Below are positions 42,487-51,198 of a stretch of 64,000 bases of DNA, piece by piece. A program made the translations under genes and the position numbers. Source of the DNA: Bacillus pseudomycoides (GTDB lineage: Bacteria; Bacillota; Bacilli; Bacillales; Bacillaceae_G). The stretch is from contig NZ_CP064266.1 in assembly GCF_022811845.1 (NCBI RefSeq), positions 1,798,001 to 1,862,000 of the forward strand, given 5' to 3'. Numbering within the stretch: the first letter of the stretch is position 1; the number at the start of each line of letters is the position of its first letter. The notes under the pieces are model-generated. The model searched no databases, was not told the DNA's origin, and worked only from the letters and a program-made list of their open reading frames with translations.

Positions 42487-43155
42487 ATGAATGAACTAAG
42501 CAAAAATATTGGAGAGTATATCTATGTTAAATTAATTGGCGATAAAAGGTTCAAAGGATTATTAATTGATGTAGGTAATGATATTGTTGTTATTTATGAT
42601 GGGGAAGATTATATCTATATTTCCTTATATCATATTCAATATTATAAATTCGTGGTGAATTTTGTAGCAGAAATACAAAAACCAGAAACGGATTCTGTTA
42701 TTAAAAGAGAGTCACCATCCATTTCCTTACGAAAAGTCTTGAGTACATCTAAAGGGATTTTTACGGAGATTTATGTTGTGGGTAATTACTCTATCCATGG
42801 TTATGTTACAAGTGTTATGAATGATTATGTAGTATTCTATAGCCCCGTTTATAAAACAGTATATATTTCTTTAAAACATTTAAAGTGGCTAATCCCCTAC
42901 CAAGAAAATCAAATTCCGTACTCCCTCAATAAAAATGAACTTCCAGTTAATCCATTAAATATTACACTAGCTAGAACATTTGAAGAACAGCTAATCAAAA
43001 TGGCCGAGAAAATTATGGTGTTTGATTTAGGAGAACACGCAAATAAAATCGGAAAGATGACAAAAATTGAAGATAGTCATATTGAATTAGTTAAGGCGCG
43101 TGATGAGAAAGTATATTTAAATATTCAACATGTAAAATCGGTTCATTTTCCGTAA
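42487..43155 (+). CDS. Diverged CotB/DUF2642-like coat protein, copy 3
   Basis: A 222-residue protein built of three similar beta-rich modules (about 1-50, 80-135 and 165-222). Each ends in a (Y/V)ISL-H(I/L) or YLNIQHVKSVHF segment like the HLKSI/FHIKSV of CotB, but the NRGGPE motif is gone. AAAGGAGG precedes the ATG. The position after two CotB-like genes supports a spore-surface role; function is otherwise unknown. Confidence 0.7.
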   Translation: MNELSKNIGEYIYVKLIGDKRFKGLLIDVGNDIVVIYDGEDYIYISLYHIQYYKFVVNFVAEIQKPETDSVIKRESPSISLRKVLSTSKGIFTEIYVVGNYSIHGYVTSVMNDYVVFYSPVYKTVYISLKHLKWLIPYQENQIPYSLNKNELPVNPLNITLARTFEEQLIKMAEKIMVFDLGEHANKIGKMTKIEDSHIELVKARDEKVYLNIQHVKSVHFP

Positions 43156-43319
43156 GCGGTTTAAGAAGGCTTGCTTTTTCTTTTATGTATGTAGAAGAAA
43201 AGGTCGAGCCTATTTTTATAATAAGAAATATGTACGAGCATGTTTATTATGTCCAAGCTATCCTTTCAAGATTGAATAAATTATGTATTATCTAACTAAA
43301 TATTAAAGGGGTTTTCAAG

Positions 43320-44585
43320 GTGAATCAGTTTAAAGATTCTTTTTCAATTACATTGCTTGGTAGCGGAGGAGGAGCAGCTAGAGCAGTATTGGCAGTTTTA
43401 AATCGATCTGTGGTGAATGTAAATGATCCTATCTATTCCGTGATAAAAGATTTAAAATTCCACCTCGTTGATATAAAGCAAAAGGAAAAAAGCTATTATG
43501 ATGAATTGTTTCCAAATTTGAAGGACAAATTTGTTCTTCATAAAATGGATGTTCAAAATACAGAACAATTTAAATATCATTTACAAAAAACGGATGCGGG
43601 TGTAGTTATCGACGTTTCTGGAGCAGATACGCTTAGTATATTGAGGTGTTGTAATGAATTAGGTATTTCTTATATCAATTCAGCTTTAGAGAATGCACAA
43701 GTGGATTTAGATGATAGTCTAAAGGGATTTCAGCTTACAGAACGCTATACGAGATTTGAAAAGGAAAAAAGTAATTTTACAAACACAAGGGCTATCATAG
43801 GGTCTGGAATGAATCCAGGCGTTGTTCAATGGATGGTCGTACAGCTTATGAAAGAACAACCAGAGAAAAAACCACGTGCATGTTATATCGTAGAGCATGA
43901 TTATTCTTTTCTTGCAGATCAAAGTCTTATAAAACCTAATACATTGTATGCTTCATGGGCGGTAGAACGTTTTCTCGATGAAGCAATATTGAGTTATCCA
44001 ATGTATGTCAGTCATCATCGACCAATCTATTTCTATGAAGATGTATACGCTTCGGAATATAAAGTGAGATTAGGAGAGAAAGAGTTTTATGGCTCTCTAA
44101 TGCCACATGAAGAAGTTCTTATTCTTGGTAAAACATTTGATATGGAAGTCGGTTTTCTTTATCGTATTAATGAATATACAACAGATTTAATTCGGAAAAA
44201 TTTAGATGATGTGGATAAATTATGGAATTGGAATCGAAAAGTTTTTAATCCAGCAGAGGACGAAATAGCTGGAGCGGATTTAGTAGGTGTGTTACTTGTC
44301 TATGAAGATAATGAAAAATACATGTACAATGTAATGAATAGTAGTGAGATTTTCCAAAAGTATAAGACAAACGCAACTTATTTTCAGGTTGGTTGTGGAA
44401 TTTATGCTGGTTTGTCTAGTTTACTGTTAGATATATTTTCACCAGGTGCATATTATGTTGAGGAATTATTACTTAATACAAAAAGTAAGTATGGTGAATA
44501 TTTACATGTTTATATGAAGGACTTTGTAATGGGTGATAATTCATTTACCGATGGGTTACTTCACGAGCGGGTAAGATGGATATAA
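43320..44585 (+). CDS. Saccharopine dehydrogenase / homospermidine synthase-like protein
   Basis: A 421-residue protein with an N-terminal Rossmann fold (FSITLLGSGGGAARAVLAVL near 8-27) and the DVSGADTLSILRCCNELGISYIN segment near 98-120, typical of saccharopine-dehydrogenase-type enzymes. IIGSGMNPGVVQWMV follows near 156, a mark of homospermidine-synthase-like members. It starts at GTG 43320 with AAAGGGG upstream. It follows the coat-gene cluster by 165 bp. The reaction is not known; an NAD(P)-dependent imine or amine step is plausible from the fold. Confidence 0.65.
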   Translation: MNQFKDSFSITLLGSGGGAARAVLAVLNRSVVNVNDPIYSVIKDLKFHLVDIKQKEKSYYDELFPNLKDKFVLHKMDVQNTEQFKYHLQKTDAGVVIDVSGADTLSILRCCNELGISYINSALENAQVDLDDSLKGFQLTERYTRFEKEKSNFTNTRAIIGSGMNPGVVQWMVVQLMKEQPEKKPRACYIVEHDYSFLADQSLIKPNTLYASWAVERFLDEAILSYPMYVSHHRPIYFYEDVYASEYKVRLGEKEFYGSLMPHEEVLILGKTFDMEVGFLYRINEYTTDLIRKNLDDVDKLWNWNRKVFNPAEDEIAGADLVGVLLVYEDNEKYMYNVMNSSEIFQKYKTNATYFQVGCGIYAGLSSLLLDIFSPGAYYVEELLLNTKSKYGEYLHVYMKDFVMGDNSFTDGLLHERVRWI

Positions 44586-44712
44586 CCTTGCGGGCAGCAG
44601 GAGTGCTACTTCAAATTTGGGTGGAAACAAAGAAGTTAGGAGGTGAATCAACTGCCTGTAAAGCCTTGGTTGGTGATGGAGTGATTGATTGTTAACAGGG
44701 GGAGTCTGTTCA
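44585..44712 (+). repeat. Degenerate bcr1 copy
   Basis: Recognisable bcr1 order: CTTGCGGGCAGCAGGAGTGC, CTTCAAA, AAAGAAGTTAGGAGGTGAAT, CTGCCTGTAAAGCC, GGTTGGTGATGGAGTGATTG and a GTTCAC near the end. The terminal TTTAT duplication is no longer visible. It overlaps the stop of the preceding gene. Confidence 0.65.
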
Positions 44713-44876
44713 CTGCCTCTTTTTGCGTTAGGGTATAAACTATGAAAACAAAAAGGAATCCCCAATCATTTTTTCCCTTTGTTCTCATATTGCATAGAGC
44801 TAAAAATGCAGTGGGATTTCTATACATGGCCGGATCCTCTCTTACATCTAAAAAAAGAATGTATACTAAATTTTAA

Positions 44877-45350
44877 ATGTTACTTGGAAAGCCAAGACCA
44901 ACAACTTATCAATTGTGTGATGTGCAAAAAGTTTTATTATATGTTGTTCAACTAATGGAAAGTTATGCAATGCAGTACGCTGTGAAAATTTATATAGAGG
45001 TAGATGAAGACTTACCGGATATAAATGGTGACGAAAAACAATTGAAGCAAGTATTATTAAACCTTGTGAAAAACGGAATTGAATCTATGATGAATGGTGG
45101 AAGCTTAAAGATTTATGCATCTAAAACGATTGAAGAAAAAGTTTGTATTTGTATTCAAGATGAAGGATGCGGTATGGATAGTGAAAAAATAGAGAAGCTT
45201 GGAAAAGCTGTTTATACAACAAAGGAGAGTGGAACTGGCCTTGGCTTGATCATTACACACAAAATTATTGCAGAACATCAAGGGGATATCAAATTTGAAA
45301 GTGATGTTTGCGAAGGTACAAAAGTAGAAGTAACTCTGCCGCTTATATAG
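44877..45350 (+). pseudogene. Truncated sensor histidine kinase (ATPase half only)
   Basis: 157 codons matching the HATPase_c domain of sporulation-type kinases: IYIEVDEDLPDINGDEKQLK, LLNLVKNGIESM (N-box), IQDEGCGMD (G1) and KESGTGLGLIITHKI (G2). The phospho-accepting His/dimerisation part and any sensor domain are missing. The first ATG has no ribosome site and is preceded in frame by a stop (44874-44876). A short open frame at 44742-44873 in the same frame does not look like a kinase. The degenerate bcr1 just upstream may mark the deletion. Confidence 0.75.
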
Positions 45351-45578
45351 AATATAAAGACAAAAACACTTTTCAGAAAAGTGCTCTTGTTGTGTAAATA
45401 TAAACATTTTATAAAAAGGCTTAAGAATACTTTTTTTTATAAAACACTTAGTTTATAATGGAGAAAAATATCGGTATGTAGCTTCTGGCTCATATAGCGG
45501 TTTGTAGTTTTTTAGTGAATTAAAAAGAGGGGTGCACACGCATCCTTTTTTCTATGCAGATATTATGAAAGGGGTGGT

Positions 45579-45962
45579 ATGATGGAATTAACATTAAATT
45601 CGACTGTATGTTTACACACTATTCAATTTCGAAAAGAACAAAAGAATTATATTGTAAAAGATACAATTACAGGCGAAAAATATGAAATGCCGCCACTTTG
45701 TATTGATGCACTTGCAATGATGCGTGACGGCTTCTTATTAGGAGAAATTGAAGAAAAATTAAAGGAAGAATACCCAAAAGAAGAAATAAACATTCTAGAA
45801 TTTACGAGGCAATTGTTAGAACTAGAGCTTGTCGGAATGGTTGATGGGGAAGAAATCATTTGTACGAAAAAGAAAGTTAAGGATTATTTTGTACGGGTTC
45901 GTCCCCGTATTGAACAATTGTTCTTTAATTTAAATAGAAAATGTCGAGGCAGAGATCAATGA
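45579..45962 (+). CDS. Orphan PqqD-like (RRE-type) domain protein
   Basis: A 127-residue protein. The segment IVKDTITGEKYEMPPLCIDA, the helical LGEIEEKLKEEYPKEEINIL and then LLELELVGMVDGEE fit the winged-helix PqqD-like fold, which binds leader peptides in peptide-modification systems. In many Firmicutes this domain heads a longer protein with a membrane peptidase. Here the chain stops soon after RVRPRIEQLFFNLNRK, so it is a shortened or stand-alone form. AAAGGGGTGG precedes ATG 45579/45582. The terminator overlaps its stop. The assignment rests on pattern only. Confidence 0.5.
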   Translation: MMELTLNSTVCLHTIQFRKEQKNYIVKDTITGEKYEMPPLCIDALAMMRDGFLLGEIEEKLKEEYPKEEINILEFTRQLLELELVGMVDGEEIICTKKKVKDYFVRVRPRIEQLFFNLNRKCRGRDQ

Positions 45963-45979
45963 GGATCTCTGCTTTTTTT
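45951..45979 (+). terminator. Terminator overlapping the stop of the PqqD-like gene
   Basis: GCAGAGATCAATGAGGATCTCTGC is followed by TTTTTTTG. The stem includes the last codons and stop. Confidence 0.85.
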
Positions 45980-45985
45980 GTTGAA

Positions 45986-46618
45986 TTAGAAAATAACCGC
46001 AAATGCTCTAGCAAAAGCGCCGTCACTATTTTTAATTTTTAATGGCGCTGCTGAAAAGAAAAAGCGTTTTGTTTCAATCGTATCTAAGTTTGTTAAGTTT
46101 TCAATTAAGTAAACATTATTCCCTAATAAAATATGATGAATTGGTGATGTTTCAGTTGTTACTTCATCAGGCGAAATAAAATCTAAGCCAACAGATTTTA
46201 CTTTCAACCGCACTAATTCTTCAGCAAGTTCTTCCGAAAGATAAAAGGCTTCTTTTTCATAGGCTTCTGTATTCCATTTGTTTGAGAGATTAGAATGGAA
46301 AATGACGATATCTCCCTCTTTTATCCCAGCATCATGTAATACTTCTTTAGGTAACTTTCGTTCTTGTACATGTGTTACATCAATGAGAACAGCTTCACCT
46401 ACAAATTGTTCAAGTGGTAATTGGTCAATTGTTGTTGCACCTGAAATAAAATGGGCAGGTGCATCGCAATGTGTACCAACGTGAACAACTGAATGAAAAT
46501 CTGTGACTTGAAATCCAGTCTCCTTAACACTTGTAATGGCCTCTAGATGAATCGGCGGTGTTCCAGGAAATTGAGACATATTGTTTTCAAATGTCTGTGA
46601 TAAATCAATTACTTTCAT
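45986..46618 (-). CDS. KynB-like cyclase / metal-dependent hydrolase
   Basis: A 210-residue protein of the cyclase family that includes kynurenine formamidase KynB. Marks are DLSQTFENNMSQFPGTPP at the N-terminus, the metal-binding HVGTHCDAPAHF near 47 (HxGTHxDxPxH) and VGLDFISPD near 143. The start is ATG 46618 after TGGAGGT; the frame is open upstream but covers the riboswitch terminator. No other tryptophan-catabolism gene is near. The gene is preceded by a SAM-I riboswitch, so its role is more likely tied to sulfur/methionine metabolism than to kynurenine. Confidence 0.85.
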   Translation of the reverse strand: MKVIDLSQTFENNMSQFPGTPPIHLEAITSVKETGFQVTDFHSVVHVGTHCDAPAHFISGATTIDQLPLEQFVGEAVLIDVTHVQERKLPKEVLHDAGIKEGDIVIFHSNLSNKWNTEAYEKEAFYLSEELAEELVRLKVKSVGLDFISPDEVTTETSPIHHILLGNNVYLIENLTNLDTIETKRFFFSAAPLKIKNSDGAFARAFAVIF

Positions 46619-46649
46619 GGTGATACCTCCAATAATTTTTTTGAATATA

Positions 46650-46685
46650 AAAAGCCTACCTTTCAAATCAAGAAAGATAGGCTTT
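46650..46685 (-). terminator. SAM riboswitch-controlled terminator
   Basis: On the minus strand AAGCCTATCTTTC / GAAAGGTAGGCTTTTTTAT forms a strong stem with a T-run, between the aptamer and the cyclase start. Confidence 0.9.
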
Positions 46686-46708
46686 ACATGCAAGAATGTA
46701 AATTCATG

Positions 46709-46822
46709 TTTTATCTTCCAAAACGCATTGCATTTTGCAGGATTTGGCACCTGTTCAGTTTATATAAACTGAGGTTGCCGGGCTTCGAAGGGCCAGTCCC
46801 TCTGCCTCTCTCGATAAGAAAT
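46709..46822 (-). ncRNA. SAM-I (S-box) riboswitch
   Basis: The minus strand reads TTCTTATCGAGAGAGGC, AGAGGGACTGGCCC, GAAGCCCGGCAACC, then a P3 hairpin CAGTTTATATAAACTG, AGGTGCCAAATCCTGC, P4 and GATAAAA closing P1. These are the conserved core blocks of the SAM-I class in the right order. A terminator follows, so SAM should switch the cyclase gene off. Confidence 0.95.
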
Positions 46823-46861
46823 TTATTCAGTTTTAAAATTCTGAATTTTTTCATTGTTTCT

Positions 46862-46890
46862 ATTGTAATTCATTTCCTTTTTCGTTGCAA
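46862..46890 (-). promoter_or_regulatory. Predicted sigma-A promoter of the riboswitch transcript
   Basis: On the minus strand TTGCAA, a 17-base spacer and TACAAT, about 40 bp before the aptamer. Confidence 0.65.
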
Positions 46891-46974
46891 GAATAAAGAA
46901 TAGGTATTCACCCAATTGAAGCGTCGTGCATATTGTGACTTATGTAAGTAGACTGCTATAAAGGAGTGAGGGCA

Positions 46975-48084
46975 GTGACAGGGGAAATTTTAAATTATTA
47001 TGCTGGAGGAAATACCGCGAGAGGTTTTTATAGTTTATATGAAGAAAATGTAAGGGGATTGGAAAGACTTTTCATTTTGAAAGGTGGTCCAGGGACAGGG
47101 AAATCCTCATTGATGAAAGCAATTGGGCGTGAGTGGGCTGGAAAAGGATATGATATTGAACTGTTGCATTGTTCTTCTGATAATAAATCCATCGATGGTA
47201 TTATTATTCCAAAATTAAAAGTAGGAATTGTAGATGGAACAGCACCACATGTCATTGAGCCAAAAACACCTGGAGTTGTAGAAGAATACGTGAACTTAGG
47301 AGTTGCATGGGATTCAGAGAAATTACGAAAACATAAAGGTGAAATTACACATTATATTTCTGAAGCAAGTGGTGCATTTCAATCAGCGTATGCTTGTTTT
47401 AAAGAGGCGTTAGCTATACATGATGATTGGGAGAGAATTTATATTGATAATATTGATTTTCAAAAAGCGAATGAATTAACAAAGCAGCTTATACAAAAGC
47501 TATTTGCAGATAACAAAGGAAAACAAGCGGTTGTAAAGCACCGTTTCTTAGGGGCAGCAACACCAAAAGGGGCAGTTGATTTCGTTCCGAATTTAACAGA
47601 AGGTATCCCGCATCGTTATTTTATAAAAGGACGTCCGGGTTCAGGAAAATCAACGATGTTAAAAAAATTAGCAGGGGCAGCGGAAGAGAAAGGATTTGAA
47701 GTTGAAGTATATCATTGCGGCTTTGATCCAAATAGCCTAGATATGATTATTGTAAGAGAATTAGGTTTTGCGATCTTTGACAGCACCGCGCCACATGAAT
47801 ACTTTCCAGAGCGAGAAGGTGATGAGATTATTGATATGTATGATCTCATTGTTACGCCAGGAACGGATGAGAAATATGCAACAGAAATTCGGGATGTTTC
47901 CATTCAATATAAAACAAAAATGAGTGAAGCAATGTCGTTCTTAGCGAAGGCAAAAGCAGTTCGAGATAAATTAGAACGGATTTATATTGCTGCGATGGAT
48001 TTTAAAAAAGTAGATATGTATAAAAATGAAATTCAGGGTGAGTTTGAGCGAATTGCAAAGCTTGTTAGCGAGCAACAAAAATGA
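46975..48084 (+). CDS. Tandem P-loop ATPase of unknown function
   Basis: A protein of about 369 residues made of two similar halves, each with a Walker A: LKGGPGTGKSSLMKAIGRE near residue 36 and IKGRPGSGKSTMLKKLAGA near 219. Each is followed by an ELLHCSS/EVYHCGF segment, a GI(V/A)xD(G/S)TAPH segment (VGIVDGTAPHVIEP and FAIFDSTAPHEYFP) and ERIYI before a helix. The start is GTG 46975, 8 bases after AAGGAG; the in-frame GTG at 46966 overlaps that site. Known only as a conserved Firmicutes ATPase family; partners unknown. A terminator follows. Confidence 0.75.
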   Translation: MTGEILNYYAGGNTARGFYSLYEENVRGLERLFILKGGPGTGKSSLMKAIGREWAGKGYDIELLHCSSDNKSIDGIIIPKLKVGIVDGTAPHVIEPKTPGVVEEYVNLGVAWDSEKLRKHKGEITHYISEASGAFQSAYACFKEALAIHDDWERIYIDNIDFQKANELTKQLIQKLFADNKGKQAVVKHRFLGAATPKGAVDFVPNLTEGIPHRYFIKGRPGSGKSTMLKKLAGAAEEKGFEVEVYHCGFDPNSLDMIIVRELGFAIFDSTAPHEYFPEREGDEIIDMYDLIVTPGTDEKYATEIRDVSIQYKTKMSEAMSFLAKAKAVRDKLERIYIAAMDFKKVDMYKNEIQGEFERIAKLVSEQQK

Positions 48085-48091
48085 ATTGTTT

Positions 48092-48128
48092 AGAGAGCTG
48101 CCAGGGAAGGCCTAGCAGCTCTCTTTTA
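48092..48128 (+). terminator. Terminator after the tandem ATPase gene
   Basis: GAGAGCTGC / GCAGCTCTC is followed by TTTTAAATTT. Confidence 0.8.
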
Positions 48129-48257
48129 AATTTAGTTATGTTACATACTATAGCGTTACTGAGATATTGATGTTAAAAGTAGAATAACACGTCAATAATA
48201 AGTAGATCATATTTGTCGAATTTCCAGGGAAATGATCAGAAAATGAGGATGATATAT

Positions 48258-49031
48258 ATGAGGGATAAAATCCAATTAGAATTACAGAAAATTGAAAAAG
48301 ATAACAATGTGAAGATTTTGTTTGCTGTTGAATCTGGAAGTCGTGCATGGGGATTTCAGTCGAAAGATAGTGATTATGATGTTAGATTTGTATACATTCA
48401 TCCAGTAGATTGGTATTTATCTATTAATGAAAAACGTGATGTGATTGAGTATCCAATTAGTGATGCTTTAGATATAAGCGGTTGGGATATTAGAAAAGCT
48501 CTGCAGTTATTTGCAAAATCAAATCCAGCACTATTAGAATGGATACGTTCTCCAATCTTTTATTCTAAGAACTCTGATCTTCCGGAACGTCTACAGAAAA
48601 TGAGTGAAAATGATTTTGATCCGAAAGCAACGATTTATCACTACTTACATATGGCTTCAAAAAACTATGGTGAATTTCTACAAGGAGAGAGCGTGAAGTT
48701 GAAGAAGTACTTCTATGTATTACGTCCTATTTTAGCTTGTAAATGGTTAGAAGAGAAAGGGACATTGCCACCTGTAGAGTTTGAACGATTCATTACTGAA
48801 TTGTCGCTAGAACAAGAGCTTTTAGATGAAATTGAAGATTTACTAATAAAGAAAAAAGCTGGTGTTGAGCTAGATGCTGGGCCAAAAATTATAGTATTAA
48901 ATGAATTTTTGGAGGAGCAGATTGCTTATTATCAAGAAAATGTGAAAGGAATTGAAAAAGGACAGGGTATTGAAATTGAGAAGTTGAATGTTTTGTTTCG
49001 GGATATGTTATCTGAAATAGAGCACCAGTAG
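48258..49031 (+). CDS. YcgL-type nucleotidyltransferase-fold protein
   Basis: A 257-residue protein with a DNA-polymerase-beta-like nucleotidyltransferase domain: AVESGSRAWGFQSKDSDYDV near 23-42 gives the GS-x(n)-DxD active site. The rest, with ALQLFAKSNPALLEWIRSP and LRPILACKWLEEKG, fits the PF10127 family linked to RNA repair in some bacteria. The start is ATG 48258 after GAGGATG; 15 further in-frame residues upstream lack a site. It is a single gene; a terminator overlaps its stop codon. The target RNA or nucleotide is unknown. Confidence 0.75.
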   Translation: MRDKIQLELQKIEKDNNVKILFAVESGSRAWGFQSKDSDYDVRFVYIHPVDWYLSINEKRDVIEYPISDALDISGWDIRKALQLFAKSNPALLEWIRSPIFYSKNSDLPERLQKMSENDFDPKATIYHYLHMASKNYGEFLQGESVKLKKYFYVLRPILACKWLEEKGTLPPVEFERFITELSLEQELLDEIEDLLIKKKAGVELDAGPKIIVLNEFLEEQIAYYQENVKGIEKGQGIEIEKLNVLFRDMLSEIEHQ

Positions 49032-49044
49032 ATTGGTGCTCTAT
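49017..49044 (+). terminator. Terminator overlapping the nucleotidyltransferase stop
   Basis: ATAGAGCACCA / TGGTGCTCTATTTGTTTT. Confidence 0.8.
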
Positions 49045-49059
49045 TTGTTTTAGTTAACT

Positions 49060-50586
49060 TTATTCTCCATCAACCCGTTTTAACGGCTTATCTGCTGGTC
49101 CTTCAATTACATCGCCCTCAATTGAAAAACGTGATCCATGACAAGGGCAATCCCACGTACAATCACCGTTATTCCATTCTACTTCACAGCCAAGGTGTGT
49201 ACAGGTCGTATCAACAATATGTAATTTTCCCTCTTTGTCTTTATAAGCACCTGCCCGTTTTCCTCGAACTCTTACAACAGCACCTTCACCGTTTTCAAGG
49301 TCTTCTGGCTTACGGAGAGCAAATTCTAACTTGCCTTCAATCAAATGCTTTGCCACATCAAGGTTTTGAGAAAAGAATGTTTTCATATCTGGATCTGCAT
49401 GGAATCGTGATGGGGCAAAGAGCTCTTTATACGGGTTATCTATTTTTGTAATAGAGTCTTTTAGTAGTTGAGCTGCAGCGGTTCCTGATGTCATCCCCCA
49501 TTTTCGATAACCTGTTGCAACGAATATATTTGGATTATTTTCATTAATATGGCCGATGTAAGGTAGTTTATCTAGGGTAATTAAATCTTGTGTTGACCAT
49601 CTGTAAGGAATTTCATCTATTCCAAATGTTTCTTCTGCGAAAGAGTGCAATGCTTCATAATGAAGCATTGTATTAATTCCTTGTCCTGTTTTGTGGCTCT
49701 CACCGCCAACAAGAATGAGTTTTTCTCCGTTCATTGTTGTATAACGTAGGGAACGTGTAGGATTATCGATGCTTAAATACATACCTCCGGGATAATCTTT
49801 TTTTGCCTTTATAGCTAGAACATAGGAGCGCTCTGCATACATTCTTGCGAAGAAAAAGCTATTTGCATCATAGAACGGAAAATGGGAACAGGAAACGACA
49901 TATCCACATGTAATGCGATGTCCATCTTTTGTAATAACTTGTGGATAGGAACCTTTTTCAATATCGATTGCAGTTGTCTGTTCATAGATTGTTCCACCAG
50001 CCTCAATAAACTGTTCAATAAGATTCTTTAAATATTGAAGAGGGTGGAATTGTGCTTGGTCTTTCATAACAAGTGCTGCTTGAACTGAGATAGGAAGCGG
50101 AATGGACTTTACGTAGTCACAAGGAATATCTAGCTTTTTATAAGCTTCATATTCTTTTGTTAGTTTTCGTAATCCATCATTGCAAGTTGTATATAAGTAG
50201 GCATCTTCTTCAGTAAAGCTACAGTCGATGTTATTTGTTTGGATTGTTTCTTTAATAAATTGCAACGCCTTTTCGTTTGCTTCATAGTATAGACGGGCTT
50301 GATCAGTTCCAAAATGATGAATCAGCTCATCATAAATGAGGTCGTGCTGTGCAGTAATCTTTGCAGTCGTATGGCCTGTTGTTCCATTCAAAATATTTCC
50401 AGAATCGATTAAAACTACTTTTTTACCCTCTTTTGCAAGTAAATAAGCGGTTGTAATGCCTGTAATTCCAGCACCGATAATCGTAACTTCTGTTCTTATA
50501 TTTTCTGATAGTTTAGGAAAAATAGGGAGTGAAGTAGAATCACGCCAGTATGGTTCTGGAAATTGGGGAAATAAATCGTTTGTCAT
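49060..50586 (-). CDS. FAD-dependent oxidoreductase with C-terminal Rieske domain
   Basis: A 508-residue protein. The N-terminal DAO-type FAD domain has TIIGAGITGITTAYLLAKEG near 35-54 and VLIDSGNILNGTTGHTTAK. The C-terminal 90 residues form a Rieske 2Fe-2S domain with CTHLGCEVEWN and CPCHGSRFSIEGDV (CxH...CxxH). The layout matches B. subtilis YhfW. AGGAGG precedes the ATG. The substrate is unknown for the family. It is transcribed alone. Confidence 0.9.
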   Translation of the reverse strand: MTNDLFPQFPEPYWRDSTSLPIFPKLSENIRTEVTIIGAGITGITTAYLLAKEGKKVVLIDSGNILNGTTGHTTAKITAQHDLIYDELIHHFGTDQARLYYEANEKALQFIKETIQTNNIDCSFTEEDAYLYTTCNDGLRKLTKEYEAYKKLDIPCDYVKSIPLPISVQAALVMKDQAQFHPLQYLKNLIEQFIEAGGTIYEQTTAIDIEKGSYPQVITKDGHRITCGYVVSCSHFPFYDANSFFFARMYAERSYVLAIKAKKDYPGGMYLSIDNPTRSLRYTTMNGEKLILVGGESHKTGQGINTMLHYEALHSFAEETFGIDEIPYRWSTQDLITLDKLPYIGHINENNPNIFVATGYRKWGMTSGTAAAQLLKDSITKIDNPYKELFAPSRFHADPDMKTFFSQNLDVAKHLIEGKLEFALRKPEDLENGEGAVVRVRGKRAGAYKDKEGKLHIVDTTCTHLGCEVEWNNGDCTWDCPCHGSRFSIEGDVIEGPADKPLKRVDGE

Positions 50587-51198
50587 CGTGTGTTCCTCCT
50601 GTTTTAAAACAATTTACTACTTAATTTTTCCAATTTGTATGAAATTCATGTGGATTATTTTTTATTTAGGAGAAGGAAATACTGTAAAGCGAACAGAAGG
50701 AAGGTATAAATATTTATAAATTATAAAATTATTTCAGTATAATAAAAAACGTATATTTCGTCATAAGGTTATTTTTAATGACAGTTAATTCTATTAATAA
50801 ATTTTTGGTTCATATATAAGCTATTCTTGAATGAAGACAATTTTATTATTTGTGAAAATATTTATATATATAACGGATAAAGTCTTATAAAATCTATGTT
50901 TTTCCTTTGGTGAAATAAAATATCATTATAAAAGTATAACCACATTTTATTACTAGGTCATAAAAGCTATTGACAATACAGAAAGTCTATTGATATGATT
51001 CATCATGTGGAAAGGTTGATAAAGAGTAAAAAGAGAAATGTTTTTCATTGATAATAAAAGCGAAAATGAGTGACGATAGAGTGAGTATGAATTACTTATT
51101 TATAAATGCTTTTTTGTAATTACCTAGTATTATCAATCTGGAAACAAGAATTGATTTATGCAAGTTGCGTAAGCGCGGCATAAGAAAGGGGCAAAAGG
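50587..51198. other. 610-bp AT-rich intergenic region
   Basis: The first part is the promoter region of the Rieske oxidoreductase. The middle (50690-50960) is very AT-rich without coding signs. A good sigma-A promoter is at 50970-50999, leaving a leader of about 190 bases before the desaturase. I see no known riboswitch in that leader. Confidence 0.45.
50970..50999 (+). promoter_or_regulatory. Predicted sigma-A promoter upstream of the desaturase
   Basis: TTGACA at 50970-50975 and TATGAT at 50994-50999 with an 18-base spacer. Confidence 0.6.

Noticed and set aside
44742..44873. Short frame in phase with the kinase fragment
   Set aside because: It ends in a stop just before the fragment, shows no histidine-kinase motif, and cannot be shown to be the missing front.
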